Positions 33,792 to 44,370 of a DNA stretch of 64,000 nt are shown here, piece by piece. Under the pieces are notes generated by a model. That model saw only the letters and a list, made by a program, of their open reading frames with translations. It searched no databases and was not told the origin of the DNA. The DNA comes from Oscarella lobularis. Its lineage: Eukaryota > Porifera > Homoscleromorpha > Homosclerophorida > Oscarellidae. The stretch covers positions 2,294,001-2,358,000 of the forward strand of contig NC_089184.1 in NCBI RefSeq assembly GCF_947507565.1, given 5' to 3'. A program made the translations under genes and the position numbers. Within the stretch, counting starts at the first letter, position 1; every line of letters begins with the position of its first letter.

Positions 33792-34106
33792 TTAGTCTGC
33801 AGAGACATTAGAGATTAGTGATTGATTTACATCCGAAGTAACAGACGAAGATGAGTTGAGGCCACTCGGGGGTGGGTCCTCGTCGAAAAAAGAGTCATCA
33901 AGACGCGGTAAGGCACATTGGGTACTCTCCCATTTATAGTTGTCATTTGAAAGATGATGATACGTCTTCAAAGAGATTCGCTCACAAGAAGCATGAAACC
34001 ACTTATCACAAGAATCACACATTATGCCTCTCTGATTACAGCGTAAACTTTTTCCACAAATTCCGCAAGGATATTTAACAGGACCCGGGTTCAGTTCAAC
34101 ATCACC
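33792..34106 (-). pseudogene. LINE N-terminus: 2A-like peptide then PHD-type zinc finger
   Basis: In one minus-strand frame the sequence reads IIQLLFLCGDVELNPGP (GDVELNPGP at 34106-34080). A finger follows with spaced Cys residues: CGICGKSLRC...MCDSCDKWFHASC and, after about 20 residues, a last CxxC-like pair around WESTQC. The 2A consensus is D-[VI]-E-x-N-P-G-P with a hydrophobic stretch before it, which is met here. 2A peptides cause a peptide-bond skip and are known from some CR1-like LINEs of marine invertebrates. The frame has a TAA just upstream and no ATG before the motif, so the 5' end is damaged or incomplete. Confidence 0.7.
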
Positions 34107-35605
34107 ACAGAGAAATAGAAGTTGTATGATCCAGCGACATTAAAAATATTTTTCAGTAGAAATCGATTAAATTGTTGGCCAAATTTGATCGAAAACCTGC
34201 CAGCAGAGTGCACATATAGAACTTTGGTAAAAGAATGGACCAAATACGTAGTCGTATTCGGCCAAACATTTCTGATGAAACGTAACAGTAATTTGACGGC
34301 AAAAAAAATGAAAAGAAACGACGAGGTAGCACGAGAAAAATCTGATCGAAGATATAAGCAGGAAAATGATTCAAAGGGGGTAGGAGAAGGCTTATATACA
34401 CTATTTACACCATGTTCAGTCACGAATAACAGCAGCGATGTCGCAAGTAGCCCAAAGAGAGGGGAAATTCAAACTTTGTCAACTGCATCCGGGACCTAAT
34501 CAAACAAAGAATATATGCAGAATGACACCTATTACACAAAAATTACATAGAAAATCATTAAAAATATTTCTCCAGCTAAATCTTCGGGCTTGTTGACGAA
34601 AAAACGCGTTTGGCAATCCTCTTTCTGCGTAGATAAAGATTGGCACAACGAATAAATATGCTAAAATTGGAATAAGACTTAGGGATGGCCCTGAAAAGCA
34701 CCCTAACGCGACGCCATCCCTAATCTCTCACCCTACACTAAACCTCAATCATGAATCTAGCTGGAATTGCGACAACCTCCCGCGCAATTTTTCCCAAATG
34801 TTTGAGGTGAACCAGATGGCCCGGACGCGAACCAATCCCTAAAAATAAAATTCCCACATTAAAATCATATATAAACCCTAAACTTCGCGAGAAAAGTCAT
34901 AGGCACTCACGAAGTCTGAGAGCAAAGACGAAACCAAGGGTCAGCCTAACTGTGACCTCGCAACAGAACCTAGCACAGGACTCATTGGACGAAGACATGT
35001 TCGCTAGTTTCGATAACATGGGAGAGGATACCATTAACAAAATCCTCAGTACAAAAGACGACGGAGAAGCACCTTCGAATGATCAGACAGGTCCATCGAA
35101 AGGCCACAGGAAGAAACCAACCCCACAACCCACGAACCCCTATGCAAATCTACTAAAGCGCCCCCACCTTCCAACAATCAGAAAGCAATTTGATATGTAG
35201 AAATCATGCCAATACGTCGTAAATTAAAAGAAACGTCCACATTTATTGATGCCATCGTGCAACGAAAATTGAACGACAAGGGCGAAACACGAAAACCAAT
35301 TCATACATCGACAATGACACGTCGCTTCAAAACGAGGTCGAAGATTTGGCTAAATTCTCTACAGTACACGCGCGCATATACGCCCACACGCTGTTCGCAA
35401 ATATGGTACTTGACGAGCAGTTTTTACCTCTTTGCTCAAAGAAATGTTGTTATGGTGTTCTTTTTCTTCACATCTGTGCTGTGCTCATCATTTTGTAACG
35501 CTTTTAGTTAGGACCACTTGCATGGCGTTCTGTAATTGGCCGAAAGAAGTCACATGATAGCGATGACCGTTATCTTTTACGATTACCGTAAACGATCCAG
35601 TCTCA
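34107..35605. other. Spacer with weak open frames
   Basis: Open frames at 34122-34499 (plus) and 34952-35200 (plus; acidic start, Pro/Lys-rich end) have no recognisable domain. 34680-34800 repeats 'cgacgccatccctaa'-like strings. I do not call genes here. Confidence 0.4.
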
Positions 35606-37416
35606 ATGAGTGCACGGGGGCGTACACGAAACGCAATGAAAGCCAAGATGGCTTTGGCACGTTCGAAAATACCCAAAGCGACTACAGAAGATGTCGATGG
35701 CAACGCCTCTGCTCCGATTTTGCCCGCGGATAAACCCGTCGCTCCGATTATGCCCACGGATGAACTCGTCGCTGAAAATCCAGTTGATACGTCCAGCGAC
35801 TACGAAGCAGACCGCGAGGAAACTTTTCTTGACGAGAACGAAGTCTTTGACATTGCGAAAAGTTGGATTCAGGACCCAGATCGATCTCGGGAGATAGTGC
35901 AAATGGTCTCAACTCTTCTTTTCTGTTACCACCGCAGCGTACGACTAAGAGCAACTGTTGTTCAAGCCGCTAAAAGCGTGTCTGAGGCTGTCGGAAAAGG
36001 AGAAAAAACAATACGTGGTTGGGTAAGCGAATTGAAGACGAACGACGGCGAATTTCTCGAGTACGGTCGTGGAAAGTACGCTAGGCTCTTATTTATGTCA
36101 GACGAATTGTGTCGGAGCATGGCTGCAAAATGGGTGCGTGAACACAGCTGTGCGAAAGGAGCCAGAAACATGACAGTAAAAGACTTCATGCAGTACGTCA
36201 ACGAAACGATGCTTCAAGCAGCAAACTTTCCGGAAAATTTTCCAAAAAAGATTGGACTGACTACTGCACGAAAATTTTTGCATGATTTGGGCTTTTCTAG
36301 AACTGATACGTCCAAAAGGGGTGTTTACAAAGACGGTCACGAAAGACCGGATGTTGTTTCGTACAGAAAAGTGTACGTACAGCGGCTTCAGACCCTTGAG
36401 AAAAATCATTCCGCTCCTCCTCTCCCCAGTGATGTTGTTGGAGCAGAGCAACCATGTCTGCTATGGGATTTAACTGCTCCTAAACAGCTAGTGACAATGT
36501 ATCACGACGAGTCAACGTTCCAAGCAAACGATGACCAAAAGTACGCTTGGGCCCAACCCGATCAAAGCTTCCTAAAGAAGAAATGCCGTGGATCAGGTAT
36601 AATGATTTCTGATTTCATTGAAGAATTTGGCGGATTTTTGGGTTTCACCGACGAGGAGTACATAGAGTTCAAATCCCAACATCCGGAATCCGTCTTGCCT
36701 CAGACTGCCAGAATCAGTCTAGAATACGGCTGTAACAGAGATGGCTACTGGCGATCCGACGCATTTTTCGACCAAGTGAAAGTGGCTGTAGCCATTGCGG
36801 AAGCCAAGTATCCCAAAGACCGTTTCGACATTGTCTTCATCTTTGACCATAGTTCTAATCACGCTGCCTTTTCTTCCGACGCACTTGTTGCCTCTAGAAT
36901 GAGGGTTGGAGCCGGGCTAAAACAGCCGGTCATGCGTGACACGAGCTGGAATGGTGAGCTGCAAAAGATGGTGTTTGAAGATGGCCGACCTAAAGGTTTG
37001 CGTGCAGTGCTACAAGAAAGAGGCGCTGATCTTACTGGCATGCTAAGAGATGATATGGTAGCTTTGCTGCAAAGCCATCCAGACTTTTTGGAGGAGAAGT
37101 CAATGGTTGAGAATTCGTCACATCCAAAGGTCACACATGTCTGTTTTTGCCTAAGTATCACTGTGAAATCAATCCCATTGAGAGGGTGTGGTGTGCTGCG
37201 AAAGCTGTGACAAGGCAATCTTGTAAATACAACATTGCCTCTCTCCGATTAGCTATTCCTGAAGCTTTGATGACGGTGACACCAGAACTAATAGGTAGAT
37301 TTTTTCGTAAAACAAGAGAGTACGTGCAAGCTTATGCAGATGGGAATACTTGTCATACCCTTGACAGTGCTGTTAAGGTGTACAAGTCCCACCGTCGAAT
37401 CTTCGGCAAACTCTAA
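35606..37416 (+). pseudogene. DDE transposase (IS630/Tc1-like superfamily), one frameshift
   Basis: From ATG 35606 the frame is open for over 500 codons. A charged N-terminus leads into a helix-turn-helix-like part (TIRGWVSELKTNDGEFLEYGRGKYARLLF). The catalytic blocks are MYHDESTFQANDDQKYAW (Asp 36506), GSGIMISDFIEEFGGFL, GYWRSDAFFDQ and IFDHSSNHAA (Asp 36845). The last block, LPKYHCEINPIERVWCAAK (Glu 37180), is displaced by one base near 37130 and continues to the stop at 37416. The triad is thus present but the frame is broken just before the Glu. Similar proteins occur in fungi and invertebrates. A degraded relative lies on the minus strand at 61530-62177. Confidence 0.75.
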
Positions 37417-38047
37417 ATATATTTGTTGAACATCTCCTATTGAACATCATACTGAGAGTTCCCACACTTCCAACAGTAGTTCATAAGTTTCTTTCGTTTA
37501 GCCGAACGTTCACTTGCGCGACAACACGTAGCACATGTCCAATCATGGGGCTCGTCGGTTTGAACAGCTCGATCACTTACCTCAACAAATTGTGAGTGCT
37601 TACACTGAAAGTCGGAGGCAGCACAAATAATCTGCGATTCCTCCAGTGATATACTTCCTCCCTTATGTTGAATTTCATGCAGAGAAGGAGTTTCGTCAGA
37701 TAGGGCTGTTTCTGAAAGGTTGTCATTTTTTCACAGCTTTTACCTTCTGGCAACAAATCAGCTGGGAGAACAACAGAGTGCTCTTCTATGGCGTCTTGGT
37801 GGACGTATGATGGATGAGAATTGTCCCACCAAACACGAATTGGATCAGATTTCAGCGACTCAAAAAATTCTTTGCAGGTCTTGCGCGAGATTCGATTACT
37901 GTGAGCAACAACTTCAAGTTGAATATGCCATGCACGGTGCTTCCAGCTTTTGCTCTTGTCTTGGGCTACTGAAAAAGGTTGTCCAATTAACTGTCTATAG
38001 TCAAGAAAAGGATAACGGTGATTAGTTGTTATCTATGCCTAATTTAC
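37417..38047. other. Spacer; possible downstream exon of the HIRAN gene
   Basis: On the minus strand a possible acceptor near 37995 is followed by a peptide with QKLEAPCMAY, reminiscent of a 'LEvPC' block that follows HIRAN domains in some invertebrate proteins. It runs into a stop after about 25 codons. Nothing else is supported. Confidence 0.3.
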
Positions 38048-38285
38048 CCCCTGATACGTCAAGTCGAAACTGCTCAATCGCTGGCGACAGCAATGCCGCC
38101 ACTTCGCGATTAATGTAACCAATTTCGGTGTCCTCCGAGAGGACAATGATGGCATTAGCGTCGTACTCGTTGCTAGGTTGACGACGAAGAGAGCACGGCA
38201 GTCCAGGACGAAGAGAATTCCAGGAATCACGAAGACGGGCGCCGCGAACCGTGGCAATAAGGCGGATTATTGCTTGGGAAGACAT
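38048..38285 (-). CDS. HIRAN-domain exon
   Basis: From ATG 38285 (minus) the peptide IIRLIATVRGARLRDSWNSL leads into GLPCSLRRQPSNEYDANAIIV and EIGYINREVAALLSPAIE. This is the HIRAN pattern ('L.RepnN.yD.nAi.V......iGyiprelA..l'), as found at the N-terminus of HLTF/Rad5 helicases and as a stand-alone domain in many invertebrate proteins. HIRAN binds DNA 3' ends in HLTF. A donor (GT at 38047-38046) ends the exon. No helicase follows, so it is probably the stand-alone type. Frames upstream of the ATG also stay open to 38348. Confidence 0.6.
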
Positions 38286-39216
38286 CTTCAAGAGTCGAAG
38301 AGCGCGCGCTAGCAAAAGCACCTCGCGCTTTGCGCGTAGCGCACGCACGTCATCGTCTACTTATGTAATGCAGCTGTAATCACATAATCTACGCAATGAA
38401 CTGTGAAGTAAACGTCTAGGGCTATCTACTCTAAAAGATTTCATCCAAAAAAGAAGAGCTGAGAACATTTTGTAGGCCCTCTTCCAAAAAAGAAGTTTGT
38501 TAATTACTTACAGTTTACTTCGCCTAAAACAAAAAAACAATCAATGCATTCTTTGAAAGGTTAACTCAACAATACGGAACAAAAGAGCCCAAATTATTTG
38601 CTTTGAAACTGTGAAATATATAGGCAGTTTTAGCAGAAATGTCACAAACTTGAAAAATTCCTATTTTCTACAAAAGCAATTGAGGTACGTTATATCCTTT
38701 AGCACCAGTGAAAAATAATGATGCAAGAAACACAAAAAAACAGCATAGCGTAACGCTAAGCATCCCTCAATTTGAACTTTGCGCCCTTAAGTTGTTCAGG
38801 CATGCGTGGGCGTATATGCGCGCGCGCACTGTATTCAAACATTCAAAACCTTGACAAAGGCGAATATGAGGTTAGAAAAACACAAGCGCTATGCGGCGTC
38901 AGGTCAACCGCCTAGAGGTATGACCTGTAATCTGTCTTTCAACCCTCTTCGCCCACGGAGGATCTCGCGGCAGGGAAAAGGGCATACCACAAGCAAATAT
39001 TGGACGCTCTCGTCATCCATTATGCGCGGTAGCAGCCGCCATGCGTTCCGATCAACGACGAGCGAGCGAGAAAGAAGCTTTATCGGATGCGACACCCAAA
39101 CGCGCCCATCTAGGTGATTTTGAGCGAGGGATTAAGGAGGGCCTAGACGACTCCGCCCAACAGGAAACAGGCCTATTCGCCCGCTTTGCCCATGACGCGT
39201 TATTCGTGCCAAAAGT
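38286..39216. other. Spacer, no supported gene
   Basis: AT-rich first half and GC-rich second half (38790-39215). The second half has overlapping short frames but no motif. Confidence 0.4.
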
Positions 39217-39430
39217 CTTACCGTGCCCGAACCGCTTCTAAAAACCGGTCTATTCGACTTACCGTGTCCGAACCGCTTCTAAAAACCGGTCTATTCGACT
39301 TACCGTGCCCGAACCGCTTCTAAAAACCGGTCTATTTGACTAACCTGGGCCGAACCGCTTCTAAAAACCGATCTACAATACCAGTTTCACTTGTTCCGAT
39401 CCTATAAACCTGTCTATTCCACTAGCCTCG
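39217..39430 (+). repeat. 41-base tandem repeat, four to five units
   Basis: The unit contains 'ccgaaccgcttctaaaaacc', followed by 'ggtctattcgacttaccgtg'. Units 1 to 3 are nearly identical; later ones drift (to about 39430). It lies 200 bases outside the left end of the Ginger1 element. Confidence 0.85.
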
Positions 39431-39915
39431 CTGTTACCGCGGCTTGAATGATTCGGGACTATTCGTCGTCGCAACCAGGATGTAATTTTCTTATGCGCGC
39501 GTTACGTTTCCACGTGTTCGGAGAAGTTTCTGCCACTGCCAAAGCAGGAGGGACAAACCACTGCGCATGTGCAAGCATCGTAGCACAAATATATACTAAA
39601 TTGGATACATTAGTAAATAACGTTTTGGCCTGTCAGTGGAAAAATGACCCCCCAAAAAAGAGGTCCGGGGGGGGGGGGGGGGGTCATTTTTCTACTCTGG
39701 AAAAGGAGTCCGCTGCCATAACGAATGACCCGCCGGTAACGTACGCCCGCTGGCTACGCCCGCCGATCAGTTGCGTCGTCTCACGACGATCGTTGCTTTG
39801 TCATCATGAAGTAGCAGGCGCAGCATTAGATGGAGTCGGCTGAGTGGGAGTTAGGCGTGAGCGCACGCGCATGCACTACCGTTGACCGCGTGCGCACCCT
39901 CCCTCTCGAGTGGAC

Positions 39916-42900
39916 ATGGCTAGCGAACAAAACAGCGGCGACAACAGCGACTGCGATGGTACTAAACAGCCGTAGACTATATATATCAGGATTAGCTAGG
40001 TCCATTTCTGCAAACCGTCTTCAGAAACCCCATCTGCGTTCGACTACTTGTCAGCAACGTTTTTGTACCTGACGGAGGGTAAATACCCTTCTGAAACAAC
40101 GAAAGATCAAAAGCGACAGGTACGACGGAAAGCACATAATTATGTTGTGGAAGAGGGAGTAATGTATCAGCTGAAGAAAAAAAAAGGAAGGGTATGTCGG
40201 TGTTTACTCTGTACTCATGCACATTTACTGCTTTTTTAGCAAGTGAAGCTTAGGTACATCCACTCTCTTGAAGAGAGAAACAAAATCGTGAAAGGCTGCC
40301 ACGCGAATTTGCTCGCTGGCCATTTTGGCGTAGCAAAAACCGTGGCCAGAATCACTGATCGTCACATTTGGAGTGGAATCGTTGCAGATGTGAAATCGTT
40401 TGTAAGAAGACTTATATATTTTACAGCTTTCCGTAACTTTCCCGCAGGTACGGTCGTGCGACACATGCCAGCGCGGTAACAAGGTACCTATCACTTGTGT
40501 ACCGGAAATGCACCCTGTTCCTGTAACTTTGCCGTGGAAGAAAATTGGCATCGATCTCATTACGATGCCTCGATCGTCTTCGGACGGATGGTGCTACATT
40601 TTGAGTATATGCGATTACTTTACGAAGTATGCCGTTGCCGTTTCCTTGAAGGACAAGAAAGCTATCAGCGTTGCTGAAGAACTTTACAAGGCAGGACTGT
40701 CATCACATACACTTGCCCGTTGTCAGGGTTTCTTTAGATATTTATGTCATATGGGGTTCCAGACGAAATTGTCTCTGATAACGGAACAGAATTTAAAAAC
40801 GAAGTTCTAAACCAGATTTGCGATTCCATGGACATAAAAAGAATTTTCACTACCCCTTATCACCCACAGGTTTTTATTTTATGAAAGAAATTATTAGCCA
40901 TTGATGTAATATTAGGGAAACGGGTTAGTTGAAAGACTAAATCAAACGCTAGAAACGACCCTAATGAAATTGGCTCAAGGTGACATGACGTCATGGAGTG
41001 CATATCTGTCTTCGGCAGTGTACGCTTACAACACATCTGAGCAGTCGTCAACAAAGCACACCCCGTTTGAATTGATGTTTGGGCGTGCTGCAAAACTACC
41101 TTATGATTTCGGAATAAGCGATACGCTCTCCGACGACAACGAGAACAACGACGACGCTGATGACTCAGAAGTACTTGACTATTTACGACGAAAGCGGGCA
41201 GAGGACATTACCGACGCGAAGAAAAATATCGATGATGCTCAGCGTCGTCAAAAGATCCAATACGACAAAAAGCACGCCAAGACCACCTCTTTTGAACCGG
41301 GAGACGAAGTGCTAGTGAAGGACATTCTGCGAAAACGAAGGGCGGGCGGTAAACTAGACTTTAGGTTTAAAGGGCCGTACGTTGTGCAGAAGGACATGGG
41401 GAAAAAGGTGTTCTTGCTACGTCGGGGCGCTGAGGAAAGACGTGTTAAAAGCTACAACATGAAGCTCTATGTGAGACGAGATAATGACGTGAGTTGGTGG
41501 TCACATCCTAAAACACATTTGTGTGGGTGACTGACTTTCTGTATGCAGACAGCGTCATCAACGGATACTGAAGCAACTCTTTCGGAAAATGAATGCTGCC
41601 GCGAAATTGCCTCAGGCAAGATGTTTCACAATGCTTCAATGTTACCAATAGCTTAATACATGATACTTTTTAGTCGCTATGCAAGTTAAAGAAACACCTT
41701 TGCAAGTTAAAGAAACACCTCCAAAAGAAACACCTCCTACTGCCGTGGACGCTGTCGCATGCAGATGTCGTCGCCTTTGCTCTAAGAAATCAAATTGCGC
41801 GAGCAGGATCGCCAAGAAGGAATGCGGGAATTCTGTCATCCTAATCGTACATCATGTGGCAACCAACCGACGAACGATATTCCTACAGTGGTGCTAAGCG
41901 ACAACGAATGCGGAGAAGTCGCAATTCCAAGCGCTAAGGAAGTCATGCATAAAGCTGTGTTTGGATATGCTCTAAAGGACAGCGATATGGACGTTCCGAG
42001 TGGAACGTGGCTTGGTTGTGACACCATCACTGCTTTTCAGCTTCTACTACAGAACCACCATCCTTACATTGATGGCTTGCAAGACGTCTTGTTAAAGGGG
42101 CACTGTAACGGTTTTTAAACCTATACTACTATTAAAGTTCTTATGTTTTCTAATCGTTTCGCGCCGGTTTTGCTGGCATTGTGTGCTTCGGCTACGAGAA
42201 CGAAGCGTTTTAACTCTGTAATAACGGGCGTTCTGTGACGTAACTGGTCCACGCAGCTACCCGGATACAAAAAATGAACCGTACTTTATGTCGAAGGCGT
42301 CACCTGCCAAGAAAGTTTGAAAGAAAAAAGTGTAGATCGTAAGGACTGAAACCGTTCTGTACTGACTTGCATTCGCTAACTAAAAGCGGAAAGGAGATAA
42401 AGCCGGAAACGCGCTTTTGTGCGCCATGTATTCGATGCTGTCTTCCGTGCTTTCCCGCTCATTGTCCCACTTAATTTATCATGTGCAAAGGTTCGCCCAC
42501 GTCGTGCAACTACAGGCTTACAGACATACGGACGGAAAGGCACGGAAGACAGCATGAAATGCATGACGAACAAAAGCGCGTTTCCGGCTTTATCGCCTTT
42601 CCGCTTTTAGTTAGCGAATTCAAGTCATTACCGAACGGTTTCAGTCCTTACGATCTACACTTTTTTCTTTCAAACTTTCTCGGCAGGTGACGCCTTTGAC
42701 GTAAACGCCTGTTCATTTTTTGTATCCGGGTAGCTGCGTGGACCAATTACGTCACAGAACGCCCGTCATTACAGAGTTAAAACGCTTCGTTCTCGTAGCC
42801 CAAGCACACAATGCCAGCAAAACGGGCGCGAAACGATTAGCAAACGTAAGAACTTTAATAGTAGTATAGGTTTAACAACCGTTACAGTGCCCCTTTAAGC

Positions 42901-43482
42901 CAAACTAATGCCTTTGACATCATTCACTCTCAATTTGTTCAAGTACTACACGTCGCAGGTTGCCACTGGGTCACTATATCCAATATAAATTCCTCCGACG
43001 GTGCCATCAATTGGTATGACAGTTTACATTGCAACCCTGGAGAAAAGGCACAGGAAACAATTGCTAGTATCATCCACAGCGCTAGAAATGAAATAGTCAT
43101 CAATGTCATGAACGTGCAGAGACAGCAAAACGGAAGTGACTGCGGGGTTTTTACATTGGCTTTTGCAACTACTCTGTGTGAGGGGGGTGATCCAACGGAG
43201 ATGGCGTACGACCACAGCAAAATGCGCAGTCATATGGCATCTTGCTTCGATGCCTTGGAGCCGCAACCATTTCCTGTTGTTAAACAGACGACTAGAAGAA
43301 AAACAGTCCTGAAAAGCGTGGCATATAAAATCTATTGTCAATGTCGACTGCCTGCAAAGGGTAAAATGATTTGCTGCTTGAAATGCGAAAAATGGTTTCA
43401 CTGCGCTTGCGTCATGGTGAAGGAAGAGGAAGTGGAAAAAATGGCATGGAGTTGCGCTGACTGTTGCTTAGGTTATCAGTAA
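39916..43482 (+). CDS. Ginger1 transposase: integrase, Ulp1-like protease, PHD finger
   Basis: From ATG 39916 the exons run with introns of 45-65 bases; 40691-40737 is GC-AG and the next follows HPQ at about 40869. Order: HHCC zinc part (CHANLLAGHFG...CDTCQRG); integrase core with D in KIGIDLITMP (40553), D in IVSDNGTEF (40776) and E in GLVERLNQTLE (40931); chromatin-binding-like tail with KFKGPYVV-like FKGPYVVQKD. After 41520 follow three short repeats (QVKETP) and the protease: WLGCDTITAFQLLL, His in GCHWVTI (42964), Asp in WYDSL (43018), and Cys in QQNGSDCGVF (43141). A PHD finger (YCQCRLPAKGKMICCLKC..WFHCAC, final CADC) ends at TAA 43480. The MITE at 42096-42894 interrupts the protease; the frame is continuous across its duplicated TTAA. 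Confidence 0.8.
42096..42894. mobile_element. Kolobok-related MITE, copy 1 (799 bases)
   Basis: Begins AGGGGCACTGTAACGG and ends with its reverse complement, flanked by TTAA on both sides (42092-42095, 42895-42898). The terminal inverted repeats extend about 180 bases, and much of the interior is also self-complementary (short inverted tracts around 42400-42620). It has no coding capacity. It sits inside the Ulp1-like domain of Ginger1, so it is younger than that element. A near-identical copy lies at 54730-55527. Confidence 0.9.
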
Positions 43483-43699
43483 GACAGTGTTGAGTAGGAC
43501 AGACATTCGTTGTTGTTGGTACTGATTCCCGTTTTGCTCGTTCTTTGGTTTCTATAATTAAACACATATTCGGCGATAGGAAACGTTCCTGAAAATATGG
43601 ACAACAAGACAAAAATTCGTGCAAAAAAAGTGGTCTAAGAATGCCAATCAGCCTAATCAAAAGCACTATTAAGTTTGGTAAGGGCGATAGAAAAGGGAC

Positions 43700-44016
43700 A
43701 CCGTTTGGGAGGGGGGGGGGGGGTCATATTTCCATGGAAAAGTGACCCGGGGGTCATTTTTCAATGGAAAACTCACCCCCCCGGGTCATTTTTCCATGGA
43801 AAACTCATCCCCCGGGTCATTTTTCCATGGAAATATGACCCCCCCGGGTCATTTTTCCATGGAAAAATGACCCGGGGGGACACTTTTTTTAACGGGGGGG
43901 TCATATTTTTATGGAAAAATGACCCGGGGGGGGGGGGGGGGGGGGGGGGGGTGAGTTTTCCATGGAAGACCTACCCGGGGGGTCACTCGTTTAGGGGGGT
44001 CAAAATTTTCATGACA
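43700..44016. repeat. Subterminal array of palindromes with poly-G runs
   Basis: At least six units of GGGTCATTTTTCCATGG followed by its mirror, joined by C or G runs of 5 to over 20 bases, fill the right end of the Ginger1 element. The left end (39631-39700) has only one or two such units and a run of about 18 G. The units can fold into hairpins centred on CCATGG, and the G runs could form quadruplexes. Confidence 0.85.
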
Positions 44017-44370
44017 GGCCTAAGAACAGGAAGGACTGCCTAAGGCAAAGACGTCTTCCAAGCGAAAGATTGATAAATTCTCTACCGATTTGACCCCGAC
44101 CGCAAAAAAATTTAGACCGACCGGTTTCGAGAAACTAGGGAAGAATGTTCGAAATCGCTCCAAATCGCAACTTTGTGAATGAAATCGACTGTATATGCTT
44201 CTGTGTACGTGTCAAACGCCCTAGATTCGTGTATATGGGACCTAGCTTCGCATTTGGCGCCTCAGCTGACTAATCTGCTACTTGATCTCACAATGTTTCG
44301 CTACTTCGTTCTCTGTCCCGCGAAATTCGCTGTCCCGCGAAAAGCCCGCGAAGTGTGTGTACGTATTTCG

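Larger units (their letters stand above)
30815..34106 (-). mobile_element. Nearly full-length L2/CR1-type LINE
   Basis: Read on the minus strand, the order is 2A-like peptide, PHD-like finger, endonuclease, reverse transcriptase and C-terminal region. The 3' end reads AATAAAGCATCATCATCATCATG (as shorter pieces: AATAAA, then CAT units) near 30830-30812. A poly(A) signal followed by a short tandem 3' tail is typical of L2/CR1 LINEs. The copy is recognisable throughout but needs frameshifts near 33285, 32640-32540, 32250 and 31740, so it is inactive. Its 5' end is not sharply defined. Confidence 0.75.
39631..44016. mobile_element. Complete Ginger1 DNA transposon
   Basis: The left end TGTCAGTGGAAAAATGACCC mirrors the right end, which in reverse reads TGTCATGAAAATTTTGACCC. 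Both ends are flanked by GGCC (39627-39630 and 44017-44020), a 4-base target duplication. Ends beginning TGT and a 4-base duplication are known properties of Ginger1 elements. The single intron-containing gene encodes a gypsy-type integrase, an Ulp1-like protease and a PHD finger. The length of 4386 bases includes a 799-base MITE inserted at 42096. No LTR, reverse transcriptase or gag is present, which separates it from gypsy retrotransposons. Confidence 0.8.

Noticed and set aside
42376-42690. Short frames inside the MITE copies (also at 55052-55323)
   Set aside because: They are mirrored by the inverted halves of the MITE and have no coding character.
39631-43482. A gypsy retrotransposon as the source of the integrase
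   Set aside because: No LTRs, gag or reverse transcriptase; introns are present, along with inverted TGT ends and a 4-base duplication. These fit Ginger1.
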